64,000 nucleotides of DNA. Origin: Methylohalobius crimeensis 10Ki. GTDB lineage: Bacteria > Pseudomonadota > Gammaproteobacteria > Methylococcales > Methylothermaceae. Positions 44,956 through 52,713 of this stretch are shown here, piece by piece. The stretch is taken from NCBI RefSeq assembly GCF_000421465.1, contig NZ_ATXB01000001.1:310001-374000 (forward strand). Direction: 5' to 3'. Numbering within the stretch: position 1 is the first letter of the stretch; every line of letters starts with the position of its first letter. The notes under the pieces were generated by a model. The model did no database searches and was not told the DNA's origin. It was given only the letters and a program-made list of their open reading frames with translations. The position numbers were made by a program, and so were the translations under genes.

Positions 44956-46029
44956 ATGGAGATTCTGTTTTCACACGAGAGGTTGGGCGACTTTCTCCTT
45001 ATAGAGGAAATGCTGTTTAGTAACCGCCTACTGATTGACCCTTTGGATTCGAGATCAGACCATCCGTGCAGATTAGTTAACTACTCTCTGGAAACAGAAA
45101 GCGAATTTCGGTGTTTGCTTGATAGAAATGTCGTTTCATATCTAATTGAGCTAGCAAAAGGAAGAAAGGTAACAACGAACAAGGATGGAGAGTGTTTCAG
45201 GTTAACAGCAGCACTTCAGGCGTTTTTGAATGCGTCCGGCATCATGTCAGAACCGAGCATGGCTTACCATGAGTACATGGAATCGTCCGGTCTAGAGAAG
45301 GCGGATAAAGAGCTGTCTTTATTTAGGTCGGCAGACAATTTGAATGCAAACATATATTTGGACATTGCAATAGGGAAAAGATCATCAGTTCCTGATGCCG
45401 AATTAGTGCCATATGAGGCGGGAGAGCTAGTAAATGCAGAAATTCCTCCTAAGCTTCGTCATTTCGAGAATAATATTGTTATTGTCAAAAAAGCTTTATC
45501 TTTGAAATCCAAGGGAAATACGGATTACCAAGTCTTACTTGATCTAATGGATTGGATTTATGAGAATTACGTATTTTCAGCTCCAGCATTTCACTTTTTA
45601 TCAATTTACTTCAGCTCAAAGAGGATTTCACAGATGTTGAAGTCCCGCTCTATCACTGGAATACGTAATGCCACTTGGGATCTGTGTCTTATTCAGCAAA
45701 TGATCACGAACGTTAAAGATAGCGACAATACGAATGTTCGCTGGCTCTTGAGTACGTTCGATCAGGCTGTAAAAGAAACTACTGACTACGTGTTTCTAAG
45801 ATATGACGAATCAGTGGACGATTACTACTCAAGGCTGGAGACGTTATATTCCGAGATGTGGGGAAAGAAAAACAATTATGGAAACAATCTGCTGAATAAG
45901 TTGGTTGAATTCAACGATTCCGTCAACGATCCACAGAGAAACATCAATCGCCACAAGGGAAGCAGTGAGTATATATTATCTCTCAGAAAAGAGGTGGAGC
46001 GTGAGTTCCAGGCGTGTGAAATTGTCTAA
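44956..46029 (+). CDS. Cassette 1: hypothetical protein (357 aa)
   Basis: A 357-residue protein of AT-rich codon usage, 'MEILFSHERLGDFLLIEEML'. It seems soluble and mainly helical, with no signal peptide or membrane helix. No catalytic motif was recognised. The stop TAA (46027-46029) lies inside the left core of the first attC. Typical of uncharacterised cassette proteins. Confidence 0.7.
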   Translation: MEILFSHERLGDFLLIEEMLFSNRLLIDPLDSRSDHPCRLVNYSLETESEFRCLLDRNVVSYLIELAKGRKVTTNKDGECFRLTAALQAFLNASGIMSEPSMAYHEYMESSGLEKADKELSLFRSADNLNANIYLDIAIGKRSSVPDAELVPYEAGELVNAEIPPKLRHFENNIVIVKKALSLKSKGNTDYQVLLDLMDWIYENYVFSAPAFHFLSIYFSSKRISQMLKSRSITGIRNATWDLCLIQQMITNVKDSDNTNVRWLLSTFDQAVKETTDYVFLRYDESVDDYYSRLETLYSEMWGKKNNYGNNLLNKLVEFNDSVNDPQRNINRHKGSSEYILSLRKEVEREFQACEIV

Positions 46030-46085
46030 CAAAACCATTCACCGGACGTGCCAAAGGCGCGCGCCGGTGATGGTAAACGTTATAC
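46024..46085 (+). repeat. attC site 1
   Basis: Left core GTCTAAC (46024-46030) and right core GTTATAC (46079-46085). Arms ACCATTCACCGG and CCGGTGATGGT pair perfectly except for one extra T on the left, the extrahelical base. Confidence 0.85.
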
Positions 46086-46102
46086 AGAGTCAAGGAGCTC
46101 AG

Positions 46103-46600
46103 ATGCATCGGGATCATGACCCAGAATTTGTAGAGTGGGTTGCTGCGGAGATGGCGCAGTTTCGAGAGCATGTTACAGAGGCCGCTAATGCTTCTGGAGA
46201 TCAGCGCTTGGCTGTACTGTTAACGCATCTGTATACCGAGCATCTGCTCGAGCGCTACCTGAAAGCCAAGCTCCCGAAAGGGGAGCGCCTTCTCAAGGAT
46301 GAGTTCCTGATGTATCAAAAGAAGCTCGACTTCGCGGCAGCGCTTGGTGAACTTGATAATCAGCTCATTGACGGTCTTGGTAAGCTGAATAAGCTACGCA
46401 ATAACTGTGCGCATAAGTTCAAATACTCCATGGATTCGGAAGAGTTGGAAAAACTTGGCAAGACGCTAGGAAAGGAATATTCAGAATTCAAGGAAAAATA
46501 TCCAAACGATGAGCATGGATGGCTCGGGGCCACGCTTCCAAAAATCGCGGAGCGTCTGGCCACCGTGGTAGCGAGCGCTGAGATTGGCAAGCCTGTATAA
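46103..46600 (+). CDS. Cassette 2: HEPN-like protein
   Basis: A 165-residue helical protein from the ATG at 46103 with AAGGAG upstream. The motif Rx4H (Arg99 to His104, 'KLRNNCAHKF') is the signature of HEPN domains, which often are ribonucleases in toxin-antitoxin or anti-phage systems. 'HLYTEHLLERYLKAKLPKGE' is typical of the family N-terminal helices. No partner antitoxin is evident in the cassette. Confidence 0.72.
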   Translation: MHRDHDPEFVEWVAAEMAQFREHVTEAANASGDQRLAVLLTHLYTEHLLERYLKAKLPKGERLLKDEFLMYQKKLDFAAALGELDNQLIDGLGKLNKLRNNCAHKFKYSMDSEELEKLGKTLGKEYSEFKEKYPNDEHGWLGATLPKIAERLATVVASAEIGKPV

Positions 46601-46654
46601 CCAAGCCATGCAGCCGACGCTCGTGCCTCGCGCGCCTGATGGCTGTCGTTATGC
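46595..46654 (+). repeat. attC site 2
   Basis: Left core GTATAAC (46595-46601), right core GTTATGC (46648-46654). Left arm AGCCATGCAG pairs with CTGATGGCT of the right arm apart from one bulged G. Confidence 0.82.
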
Positions 46655-46669
46655 AATGAGAATCACCCT

Positions 46670-47392
46670 ATGAAGAAATCTCATATTTTGGAGGAGATTC
46701 GTCGAACGGCGGAGCAAAATGGAGGGGTCCCGCTGGGTAGATCCCGGTTCCTTGCGGAAACAGGAATCCGCGAAAGTGACTGGATTGGAAAGCATTGGTT
46801 GCGATGGAGTGAAGCTGTCCGCGAGGCTGGATTTGAGCCGAACACCAAGCAGCAGCCCCTTGATGAAAATGAAGTCTTGGAAAAACTTGCTAATTTCGTG
46901 CGGGAGCTTGGTCATTATCCTGTATCGGCTGAACTTAGGCTGAAAGGCCGCAATGATAGCGAATTCCCGAGCCACAATGTTTTTGCTCGTTTTGGCCGGA
47001 AATCCGAAGTGGCCTCAGCCCTTTTGACATGGTGTGAGGGGAATCCGGGCTGGGAAGATGTTGAGGCGATTTGCGCTCCATTGGCGGAACGACCTGAAGA
47101 AGAATCTGGTGCCGATGAAATTGAGGAAGAGCCGGAGTATGGTTTTGTATACCTATTGAAGTCCGGTAAGTATTTCAAGATTGGACGCAGCAACTCACCG
47201 GGGCGTCGTATATATGAGCTTTCCATCCAGTTGCCGGAGCGAGTCAAGACGGTTCATACCATAAAAACTGACGACCCTGCTGGCATTGAGCAGTACTGGC
47301 ACCGTAGGTTCGCTGACCGTCGTAAGAATGGTGAGTGGTTTGAGCTTAGAAGAGAAGACGTATCGGCTTTTAGGCGCCGAAAGTTTATGTGA
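46670..47392 (+). CDS. Cassette 3: GIY-YIG (T5orf172/Mug113-like) protein with HNH-associated repeats
   Basis: A 240-residue protein. The N-terminal part has two repeats like the homing-endonuclease-associated HNH_repeat ('RESDWIGKHWLRWSEAVREA'). The C-terminal 85 residues form a GIY-YIG-type nuclease of the T5orf172 group: 'YGFVYLLKSGKYFKIGRS', 'HTIKTDDPAGIEQYWHRRF' and 'GEWFELRREDV'. Probably a DNA-acting nuclease or a regulator; the function in a cassette is unknown. Confidence 0.8.
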   Translation: MKKSHILEEIRRTAEQNGGVPLGRSRFLAETGIRESDWIGKHWLRWSEAVREAGFEPNTKQQPLDENEVLEKLANFVRELGHYPVSAELRLKGRNDSEFPSHNVFARFGRKSEVASALLTWCEGNPGWEDVEAICAPLAERPEEESGADEIEEEPEYGFVYLLKSGKYFKIGRSNSPGRRIYELSIQLPERVKTVHTIKTDDPAGIEQYWHRRFADRRKNGEWFELRREDVSAFRRRKFM

Positions 47393-47397
47393 ATGAT

Positions 47398-47472
47398 GCA
47401 TAACCAGTGCGTCAACGCGGATTGCTTTTTCCGCTGGCGCTCCAAAAGCAACCGGTTACGCAAGCGTTAAAC
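47398..47472 (+). repeat. attC site 3
   Basis: Left core GCATAAC (47398-47404), right core GTTAAAC (47466-47472, full match to GTTRRRY). Left arm TGCGTCAAC pairs with GTTACGCA leaving one bulged C. Confidence 0.87.
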
Positions 47473-47494
47473 GTCACGAACCAAGGAGTAAATT

Positions 47495-47996
47495 TTGAGT
47501 ATTGATTTATGGATTAGTATTGCTCTAGCTATTCCTTTAGCTATCGTTGCGAATCTTTTTACACCCAAGCTTCAAAAGTGGCTAGATTCGCGCCTGGAGC
47601 GTAGTAAAAAAGCAAAAATTGAGAAAAAGGAAGCTGCGAGACAGTTGCAGCTTGGAGAGCTCCAAAAGGAGCTGTTAGAGGTATCTAAACTCCATTCTGA
47701 CAAAGCCGATTTGAATCAGCTATTCCTTGTATCGCTAATCAAAGTTGCGATGTATGGTGCAATTGGAACTATTTACGGAGCCATCTTCCCTTTGATGGGG
47801 GAATTAACAAGTTGGGGGGGGGATTGGTGGGGTCGTTGGAAGAACTGGAGCGCAAATAACCGCTCTAGCAGTTTCGATGCTCATTTTCATGACTTGTGCT
47901 CAAACAATGAGAATGCATAAGAAAGTCAGAGATTTCGAAGAGTATGAGAAGAATACTAAATCACTTATTTCTGAGCTTGAAGGTAAAAACGTTTAA
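47495..47996 (+). pseudogene. Cassette 4: membrane protein with a frameshift at a nine-G run
   Basis: The TTG-started frame runs to 47920. After 'GELTSWGG' it leaves a sensible reading and ends in polar sequence. Losing one G from the G9 run at 47814-47822 gives 'GGIGGVVGRTGAQITALA' and then the hydrophobic 'VSMLIFMTCAQTMRM', ending 'ISELEGKNV' with a stop at 47994-47996 inside the attC left core. The N-terminal half has a helix, a coiled coil (about residues 35-75) and a second helix. Either phase variation, real decay or a sequencing error explains it. Confidence 0.68.
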
Positions 47997-48038
47997 CAAA
48001 GCATTGCAGCGGACAAGCCGCTGAATGCGGCGTTAGTG
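47991..48038 (+). repeat. attC site 4 (short)
   Basis: Left core GTTTAAC (47991-47997), right core GTTAGTG (48032-48038, imperfect). Left arm GCATTGCAGCGG pairs with CCGCTGAATGC apart from one bulged G. At 48 bp it is shorter than usual. Confidence 0.75.
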
Positions 48039-48053
48039 TACAAGGAGGCATAA

Positions 48054-48587
48054 TTGAAAATTGATGATTTGGTACGTAGATCTGAAGAGCTAATTCAGCT
48101 TGGGTTAAAAGCTAAGCAAACCAATAAAGGCAGAAATCAATCGATTTGGGTTGAGTGCGAAATTTTCTATACATTTAGAGCCTCTTCACTTTCCTTCTTA
48201 TCGAATATATTCGGCGCTCAGCATTGCTATTATACTGAATTCTCCAAAACTGTTGGTGCTCCCCACCTAGACAAAACGGAGTCAGGTATAGGCATTATAA
48301 AAGCGGTAAAAAATGAATTGGAGGGTGGTTGGTTAACATCGGCAAAAGGGTTAATTTCGGCTGAAATATTCTCAGATTTTATTGAGATGGCCGACCATCT
48401 TTTATCTGAGAACTATAAAGATGCAGCAGCAGTAACACTAGGTAGCGTTCTTGAAGAGCATCTTAGAACCCTTGCTTCAGTAAACGGTATTGAAACAGAA
48501 TATGAGAAGGATGGAAAGTTACTTCCAAGAATATTCGGGGTCAGAGTAACATTTATGTTTCAACATTGCGATTTCGTGCGCTGGTAA
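48054..48587 (+). pseudogene. Cassette 5: HEPN-like/DUF protein, truncated by a palindromic repeat
   Basis: Begins with TTG at 48054 after AAGGAGG. Residues 1 to about 158 look natural ('DAAAVTLGSVLEEHLRTLA', 'GIETEYEKDGKLLPR'), like the first half of HEPN-type cassette proteins. At 48529 the frame enters a 93-bp inverted-repeat insert and stops at 48587. The expected C-terminal RNxxxH region is missing. A 33-codon unrelated tail ('YLKWRKALKEEWKQHPEW') follows the insert up to 48724 and belongs to no recognised gene. Confidence 0.65.
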
Positions 48588-48621
48588 TAGCGGCTAAACG
48601 TTACTCTGACCCCTAATATTC
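48529..48621. repeat. 93-bp palindromic repeat, GGGGTCAGAGT family
   Basis: Terminal 22-bp inverted arms at 48529-48550 and 48600-48621 match with one mismatch; the core is GGGGTCAGAGTAAC/GTTACTCTGACCCC. The first 34 bases recur almost exactly at 57186-57219. It resembles non-autonomous repeats mobilised by REP-associated tyrosine transposases. Confidence 0.7.
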
Positions 48622-48735
48622 AGGCCTACCTCAAATGGCGCAAGGCGCTCAAGGAAGAGTGGAAGCAGCATCCGGAATGGAAAACTCCACCATGGAAGGA
48701 AGCGATGCGGGAACTACCGAGATGAACGTACATAA

Positions 48736-48810
48736 ACCTAACGAGGCGCTCCACCTGACACAGGGGGGCCGTTAGCGCTCCATTGCCGCCGGTGAGCTTG
48801 GTCGTTAGGT
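48736..48810 (+). repeat. attC site 5
   Basis: Left core ACCTAAC (48736-48742) and right core GTTAGGT (48804-48810) are full matches and perfectly complementary. Left arm GCTCCACC pairs with GGTGAGC apart from one bulged C. Confidence 0.9.
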
Positions 48811-48850
48811 GTCGCTTGTTGCGTAGTGCGCAACGTGCTATTATCGGCGC

Positions 48851-49129
48851 ATGATCAAGTCGTTTCGGCACAAGGGGCTGGAGAAGTTCTATCAAACAGG
48901 TTCGGCCTCTGGAATACAGCCCCACCACGCCAAGCGCTTGAGAATGCAGCTTGTAGCTCTGGACACCGCAACGACGATTGAAGATATGGATATCCCCGGT
49001 TTCAAGCTGCATCGATTGAAAGGCCCAGGGAAAGGACGTTGGTCAATCTGGGTCAATGGTAACTGGCGCGTCACCTTCGAGTTTCGAGACGGTCACGCGC
49101 ATGCGCTCGACTACGAGGATTATCACTGA
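48851..49129 (+). CDS. higB: Cassette 6: HigB-type toxin
   Basis: A 92-residue RelE-superfamily toxin: 'MIKSFRHKGLEKFYQTGSAS' and 'KGRWSIWVNGNWRVTFEFRD' match the HigB (plasmid maintenance killer) pattern. HigB cleaves ribosome-bound mRNA. Toxin precedes antitoxin, the typical hig order, with TGATG overlap at 49127-49131. Confidence 0.92.
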   Translation: MIKSFRHKGLEKFYQTGSASGIQPHHAKRLRMQLVALDTATTIEDMDIPGFKLHRLKGPGKGRWSIWVNGNWRVTFEFRDGHAHALDYEDYH

Positions 49130-49422
49130 TGGCCATGCACAATCCGCCCCATCCCGGCGAGTTTATCCGGGAGGTATACATGGAACCCTTTGAAATCACT
49201 GGGCGGCAGCTTGCTGTCAAGCTTGGGGTTTCTCCGTCCACTCTTACCCGGGTTCTGAACGGGAAAAGTGGCATTAGCTCTGAAATGGCCCTGCGCCTTT
49301 CGAAGGCGCTCGGTCGCAGCCCCGAGAGCTGGCTAACTATGCAGGACAACTATGACCTGTGGAAGGCCCGGCAATCGGTCAATTTGGATGCCGTAGAAAA
49401 GGTTGAATTCCGCGCCGAATAA
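49129..49422 (+). CDS. higA: Cassette 6: HigA-type antitoxin
   Basis: A 97-residue helix-turn-helix protein, 'NPPHPGEFIREVYMEPFEIT', with the XRE fold 'GRQLAVKLGVSPSTLTRVLN'. It neutralises HigB and autoregulates the operon. The stop TAA lies inside the left core of attC 6. Toxin-antitoxin cassettes are common stabilisers of integron arrays. Confidence 0.92.
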   Translation: MAMHNPPHPGEFIREVYMEPFEITGRQLAVKLGVSPSTLTRVLNGKSGISSEMALRLSKALGRSPESWLTMQDNYDLWKARQSVNLDAVEKVEFRAE

Positions 49423-49491
49423 CCACTGCGTTAACTCGGACGCCCAACTGCGCTGCGCTTCGTTGGGCACCGGTTACGCGGATTGTTATGC
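49417..49491 (+). repeat. attC site 6
   Basis: Left core GAATAAC (49417-49423), right core GTTATGC (49485-49491). Left arm GCGTTAACTCGG pairs with CCGGTTACGC with one bulged T. It is the last attC; hsdM begins 50 bases later. Confidence 0.87.
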
Positions 49492-49540
49492 CCAGTTTGC
49501 ACACCAGAATTCATATCTCACACACTAAATAAGGGCATAG

Positions 49541-51712
49541 ATGACCACCAACACCACCAGCCTCATCAATTTCGTCTTCGATATTGCCAACAAGCTCCGC
49601 GGCCCCTACCGGCCGCCGCAGTACCGCAAGGTCATGCTACCCATGACAGTGCTACGCCGTCTGGATTGTGTGTTGGCCCCCACCAAGGAGCAGGTGCTGA
49701 AGGAGTACGACAAGCTGCAGGCCCGCGGTCTGGAAGGCAATGCCCTGCACGCTGGGCTTGCCAAGGCGGCTAGCAAGGGCCGCCAGCACCCGCTGTACAA
49801 CATCAGCCCCTACACCTTCGAGAGATTGCTGGCGGACCCCGAGAACATCGCCACCAACCTAACCAGCTACATCAACGGCTTTTCCGAGTCCGCGCGGGCG
49901 ATCTTCGAGGCCTTCGGCTTCGAGTCGGAGATCGAGAAGCTGGACAAGGCCAACCGGCTGTATCTGATCGTCAAGGAGTTTGCGGATCCGCGCATCGACC
50001 TGCACCCGGATCGGGTCAGCAACCACGACATGGGGTATGTGTTCGAGGAGCTGGTGCGCAAGTTCAACGAGCAGGCCAACGAGGAGGCCGGGGATCACTT
50101 CACCCCGCGCGAGGTGATCCGCCTGATGGCCCACCTGCTCTACACCGAAGACGAAGAGGTTTATACGCCCGGCATTGCCCGCACCATCTATGACCCGACC
50201 GCCGGCACCGGCGGCATGCTGTCGGTCTCCGAGGAGTACATCACCGAACAGAACCCCCAGGCGCACCTGGAGCTGTTCGGCCAGGAGTACAACGAAGAAT
50301 CCTGGGCCATCTGCCGCTCCGACCTGCTGATCAAGGACGAGCCGGTGGACAATATCGCCTTCGGTGACACCCTGGGCGACGGCGAGACCGGCGACGGCCA
50401 CTCGGACAAGACCTTCCATTACATGCTGGCCAACCCGCCCTTCGGCGTGGAGTGGAAGCCGCAGGAAGATTATGTGAAGAAAGAGCATAGGGAGCTGGGC
50501 TTCGATGGCCGCTTCGGCCCCGGCCTGCCGCGCATCAACGACGGCGCCACCCTGTTCCTGCTGCACATGCTCAGCAAGATGAAGCCCAGGCCCGAGCAGG
50601 GCGGCGAAGGCTCGAAGATCGCCATCGTCTTCAACGGCTCGCCCCTGTTCAACGGCGAGCCCGGCCCCAGCGAGAGCAACATCCGCCGCTGGATCATCGA
50701 AAATGACTGGCTGGATGCCATCATCGCCCTGCCGGACCAGCTCTTCTACAACACCGGCATCTACACCTACATCTGGCTGGTCACCAACCGCAAGCCGGCC
50801 GAGCGCAAGAGCAAGGTGCAGCTCATCGACGGCACCCGCCACTACCGCAAGATGAAAAAGAGCCTGGGCAACAAGCGCAACGAGCTGGGCGATAACCACA
50901 TCGAGGAGCTGACCCGCCTCTACGCCGGGTTCACCGACGGCGCCACCTGCCGGGTGGGCCTGAACGGCGAACAGACCGAACGGGTCTGCTCGAAGCTCTT
51001 CGACAACCGCGACTTCGGCTATCTGAAGGTCACCGTGGAACGCCCCCTGCGGCTCAACTTCCAGGCCAGCGCCGATCGCATCGAGCGCCTCTGGCAGGAG
51101 ACCGCCTTCATCAATCTCGCCAAGAGCAAAAAGCGCAAGGACCCGACCGAGGCAGAGGCCGAGATCAAGGCCGGCGAGGCCACCCAGCAGCGCATCATCG
51201 ACATCCTCCGGGGGCTGGGCGACCCGCTTTACACCGATCGCGCCGAGTTCGAACCGCGACTCAAGGCCGCCTTCAAGGACGCCGGTGAGAAACTGCCCGC
51301 GCCGATCAAGAAGGCCATCCTGGGTGCCCTGTCCGAGCGCGACGCCGAGGCCGCCATCTGCCGGGACGCCAAGGGCAACCCCGAGCCGGATACCGAGCTG
51401 CGCGATACCGAGATCGTCCCATTGCCCGCCGACATCCCGCTGCCGCTGCCCATCGGCTACGACAAGGACGCGGACAACAGCCAGCTGCTGGAGCTGGTCC
51501 AGGGCCACTGCGAAGACTACCTGGCCCGCGAGGTGCTGCCCTTCGTCGACGACGCCTGGATCGACCACGGCAAGACCAAGGTGGGCTACGAGATCCCCAT
51601 CAACCGCCATTTCTATGTCTACCAACCGCCCCGCCCGCTGGAGGAGATCGAGCAGGATATCCAGGCGCTGGAAGGCGAGATCCTGGAGATGCTGAGAAAG
51701 GTGACGGCATGA
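49541..51712 (+). CDS. hsdM: Type I restriction-modification system, DNA methyltransferase subunit
   Basis: A 723-residue N6-adenine methyltransferase. The SAM motif is 'DPTAGTGGM' near residue 217 and the catalytic motif IV 'NPPFG' near residue 298. The HsdM N-terminal helical domain ('FVFDIANKLRGPYRPPQYRK') is present. The C-terminal 200 residues extend beyond short HsdM forms. It overlaps the next gene by ATGA. The GC-rich codon usage differs sharply from the neighbouring cassettes. Confidence 0.95.
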   Translation: MTTNTTSLINFVFDIANKLRGPYRPPQYRKVMLPMTVLRRLDCVLAPTKEQVLKEYDKLQARGLEGNALHAGLAKAASKGRQHPLYNISPYTFERLLADPENIATNLTSYINGFSESARAIFEAFGFESEIEKLDKANRLYLIVKEFADPRIDLHPDRVSNHDMGYVFEELVRKFNEQANEEAGDHFTPREVIRLMAHLLYTEDEEVYTPGIARTIYDPTAGTGGMLSVSEEYITEQNPQAHLELFGQEYNEESWAICRSDLLIKDEPVDNIAFGDTLGDGETGDGHSDKTFHYMLANPPFGVEWKPQEDYVKKEHRELGFDGRFGPGLPRINDGATLFLLHMLSKMKPRPEQGGEGSKIAIVFNGSPLFNGEPGPSESNIRRWIIENDWLDAIIALPDQLFYNTGIYTYIWLVTNRKPAERKSKVQLIDGTRHYRKMKKSLGNKRNELGDNHIEELTRLYAGFTDGATCRVGLNGEQTERVCSKLFDNRDFGYLKVTVERPLRLNFQASADRIERLWQETAFINLAKSKKRKDPTEAEAEIKAGEATQQRIIDILRGLGDPLYTDRAEFEPRLKAAFKDAGEKLPAPIKKAILGALSERDAEAAICRDAKGNPEPDTELRDTEIVPLPADIPLPLPIGYDKDADNSQLLELVQGHCEDYLAREVLPFVDDAWIDHGKTKVGYEIPINRHFYVYQPPRPLEEIEQDIQALEGEILEMLRKVTA

Positions 51713-52713
51713 GCCATGGAGAACTGATCCTTTACCGCACCGAAGACGGCAAGGCGCAAATCCACCTGCGCGTGGAGGGGGAAACCGCCTGGCTGACCCA
51801 GGGGGAGATGGCCGAGCTGTTCGACACAACCAAGCAGAATGTCGGCATGCATATCCGTAACATCTTGAACGAAGGGGAATTATCCGACGCGGCAGTTGTA
51901 AAGAAATCCTTTACAACTGCCGCCGACGGCAAGCGCTACCGGGTGAATTGGTATGCCCTGCCCATGATCCTGGCCGTGGGCTACCGGGTACGCTCGCCCC
52001 GGGGCACCCAGTTCCGCCAGTGGGCCACCGCCCATCTGGAGGAGTACCTGGTCAAGGGCTTCGTCATGGACGACCAGCGCCTCAAGGAGCCCGGTGGCTG
52101 GGACTACTTCGACGAGCTGCTGGCCCGCATCCGCGACATCCGCGCCTCGGAGAAGCGCTTCTACCAGAAGGTGCGCGACCTCTTCGCCCTCTCTAGCGAC
52201 TACCGGCCCGACGACCGCGACGCCCAGACCTTCTTCGCCGAGGTGCAGAACAAGCTGCTCTACGCCGTCACAGGCCACACCGCCGCCGAGATCGTCGTTG
52301 AGCGCGCCGATGCCGATTCCCCCAACATGGCGCTGACCAGCTGGAAGGGCGCGCGGGTGCGCAAGCAGGATGTCACCATCGCCAAAAACTACCTCACCGC
52401 CGACGAGATCGACACCCTCAACCGCCTGGTGGTGATCTTCCTCGAACAGGCCGAGCTGCGCGCCAAAGAGCGCCAGGACCTGACCCTGGACTACTGGCGC
52501 CACAACGTGGACCGCCTGCTGGCATTCAACGAGCGGCCGGTTCTCGACGGCGCAGGCCGCATCAGCCGCGAGCGCATGGAACAGATCACCCACGAGCGCT
52601 ACGAGCACTTCGACGCCCGGCGGCGGCGGGATGAGGCGCTGGAGGCGGATGCCGAGGATTTGCGGGAGCTGGAGGCGTTGGAGGAGCGGATCAAGAAGGA
52701 GAAACCGCAATGA
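51709..52713 (+). CDS. rhuM: RhuM-family protein within the type I R-M operon
   Basis: A 334-residue protein of the virulence-RhuM family: 'WLTQGEMAELFDTTKQNVGM' and 'VVKKSFTTAADGKRYRVNWY' then 'FAEVQNKLLYAVTGHTAAEI'. The N-terminus is winged-helix-like. Biochemical role is unknown; it often lies between hsd genes. It overlaps both hsdM and hsdS by 4 bases, so all three are coupled. Confidence 0.88.
   Translation: MSHGELILYRTEDGKAQIHLRVEGETAWLTQGEMAELFDTTKQNVGMHIRNILNEGELSDAAVVKKSFTTAADGKRYRVNWYALPMILAVGYRVRSPRGTQFRQWATAHLEEYLVKGFVMDDQRLKEPGGWDYFDELLARIRDIRASEKRFYQKVRDLFALSSDYRPDDRDAQTFFAEVQNKLLYAVTGHTAAEIVVERADADSPNMALTSWKGARVRKQDVTIAKNYLTADEIDTLNRLVVIFLEQAELRAKERQDLTLDYWRHNVDRLLAFNERPVLDGAGRISRERMEQITHERYEHFDARRRRDEALEADAEDLRELEALEERIKKEKPQ

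Larger units (their letters stand above)
44935..49491 (+). mobile_element. Integron gene-cassette array without integrase (CALIN-type), six attC sites
   Basis: Six attC-like sites follow each coding unit at 46024-46085, 46595-46654, 47398-47472, 47991-48038, 48736-48810 and 49417-49491. Each has an RYYYAAC-like left core and GTTRRRY-like right core, with arms that pair except for a single bulged base on the left arm. All cassette genes run in the same direction and several stop codons lie inside the left core, a usual cassette trait. No intI gene is in the window. Cassettes 1 to 5 are much more AT-rich than flanking DNA. Confidence 0.85.

Noticed and set aside
48622-48724. Tail 'YLKWRKALKEEWKQHPEW' as the true C-terminus of cassette 5
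   Set aside because: It is in the same frame modulo 3, but it does not look like the expected HEPN C-terminal half; kept only as an unassigned remnant.
49859-51829. 656-codon antisense frame opposite hsdM
   Set aside because: Low-complexity shadow of a real gene; no family motif.
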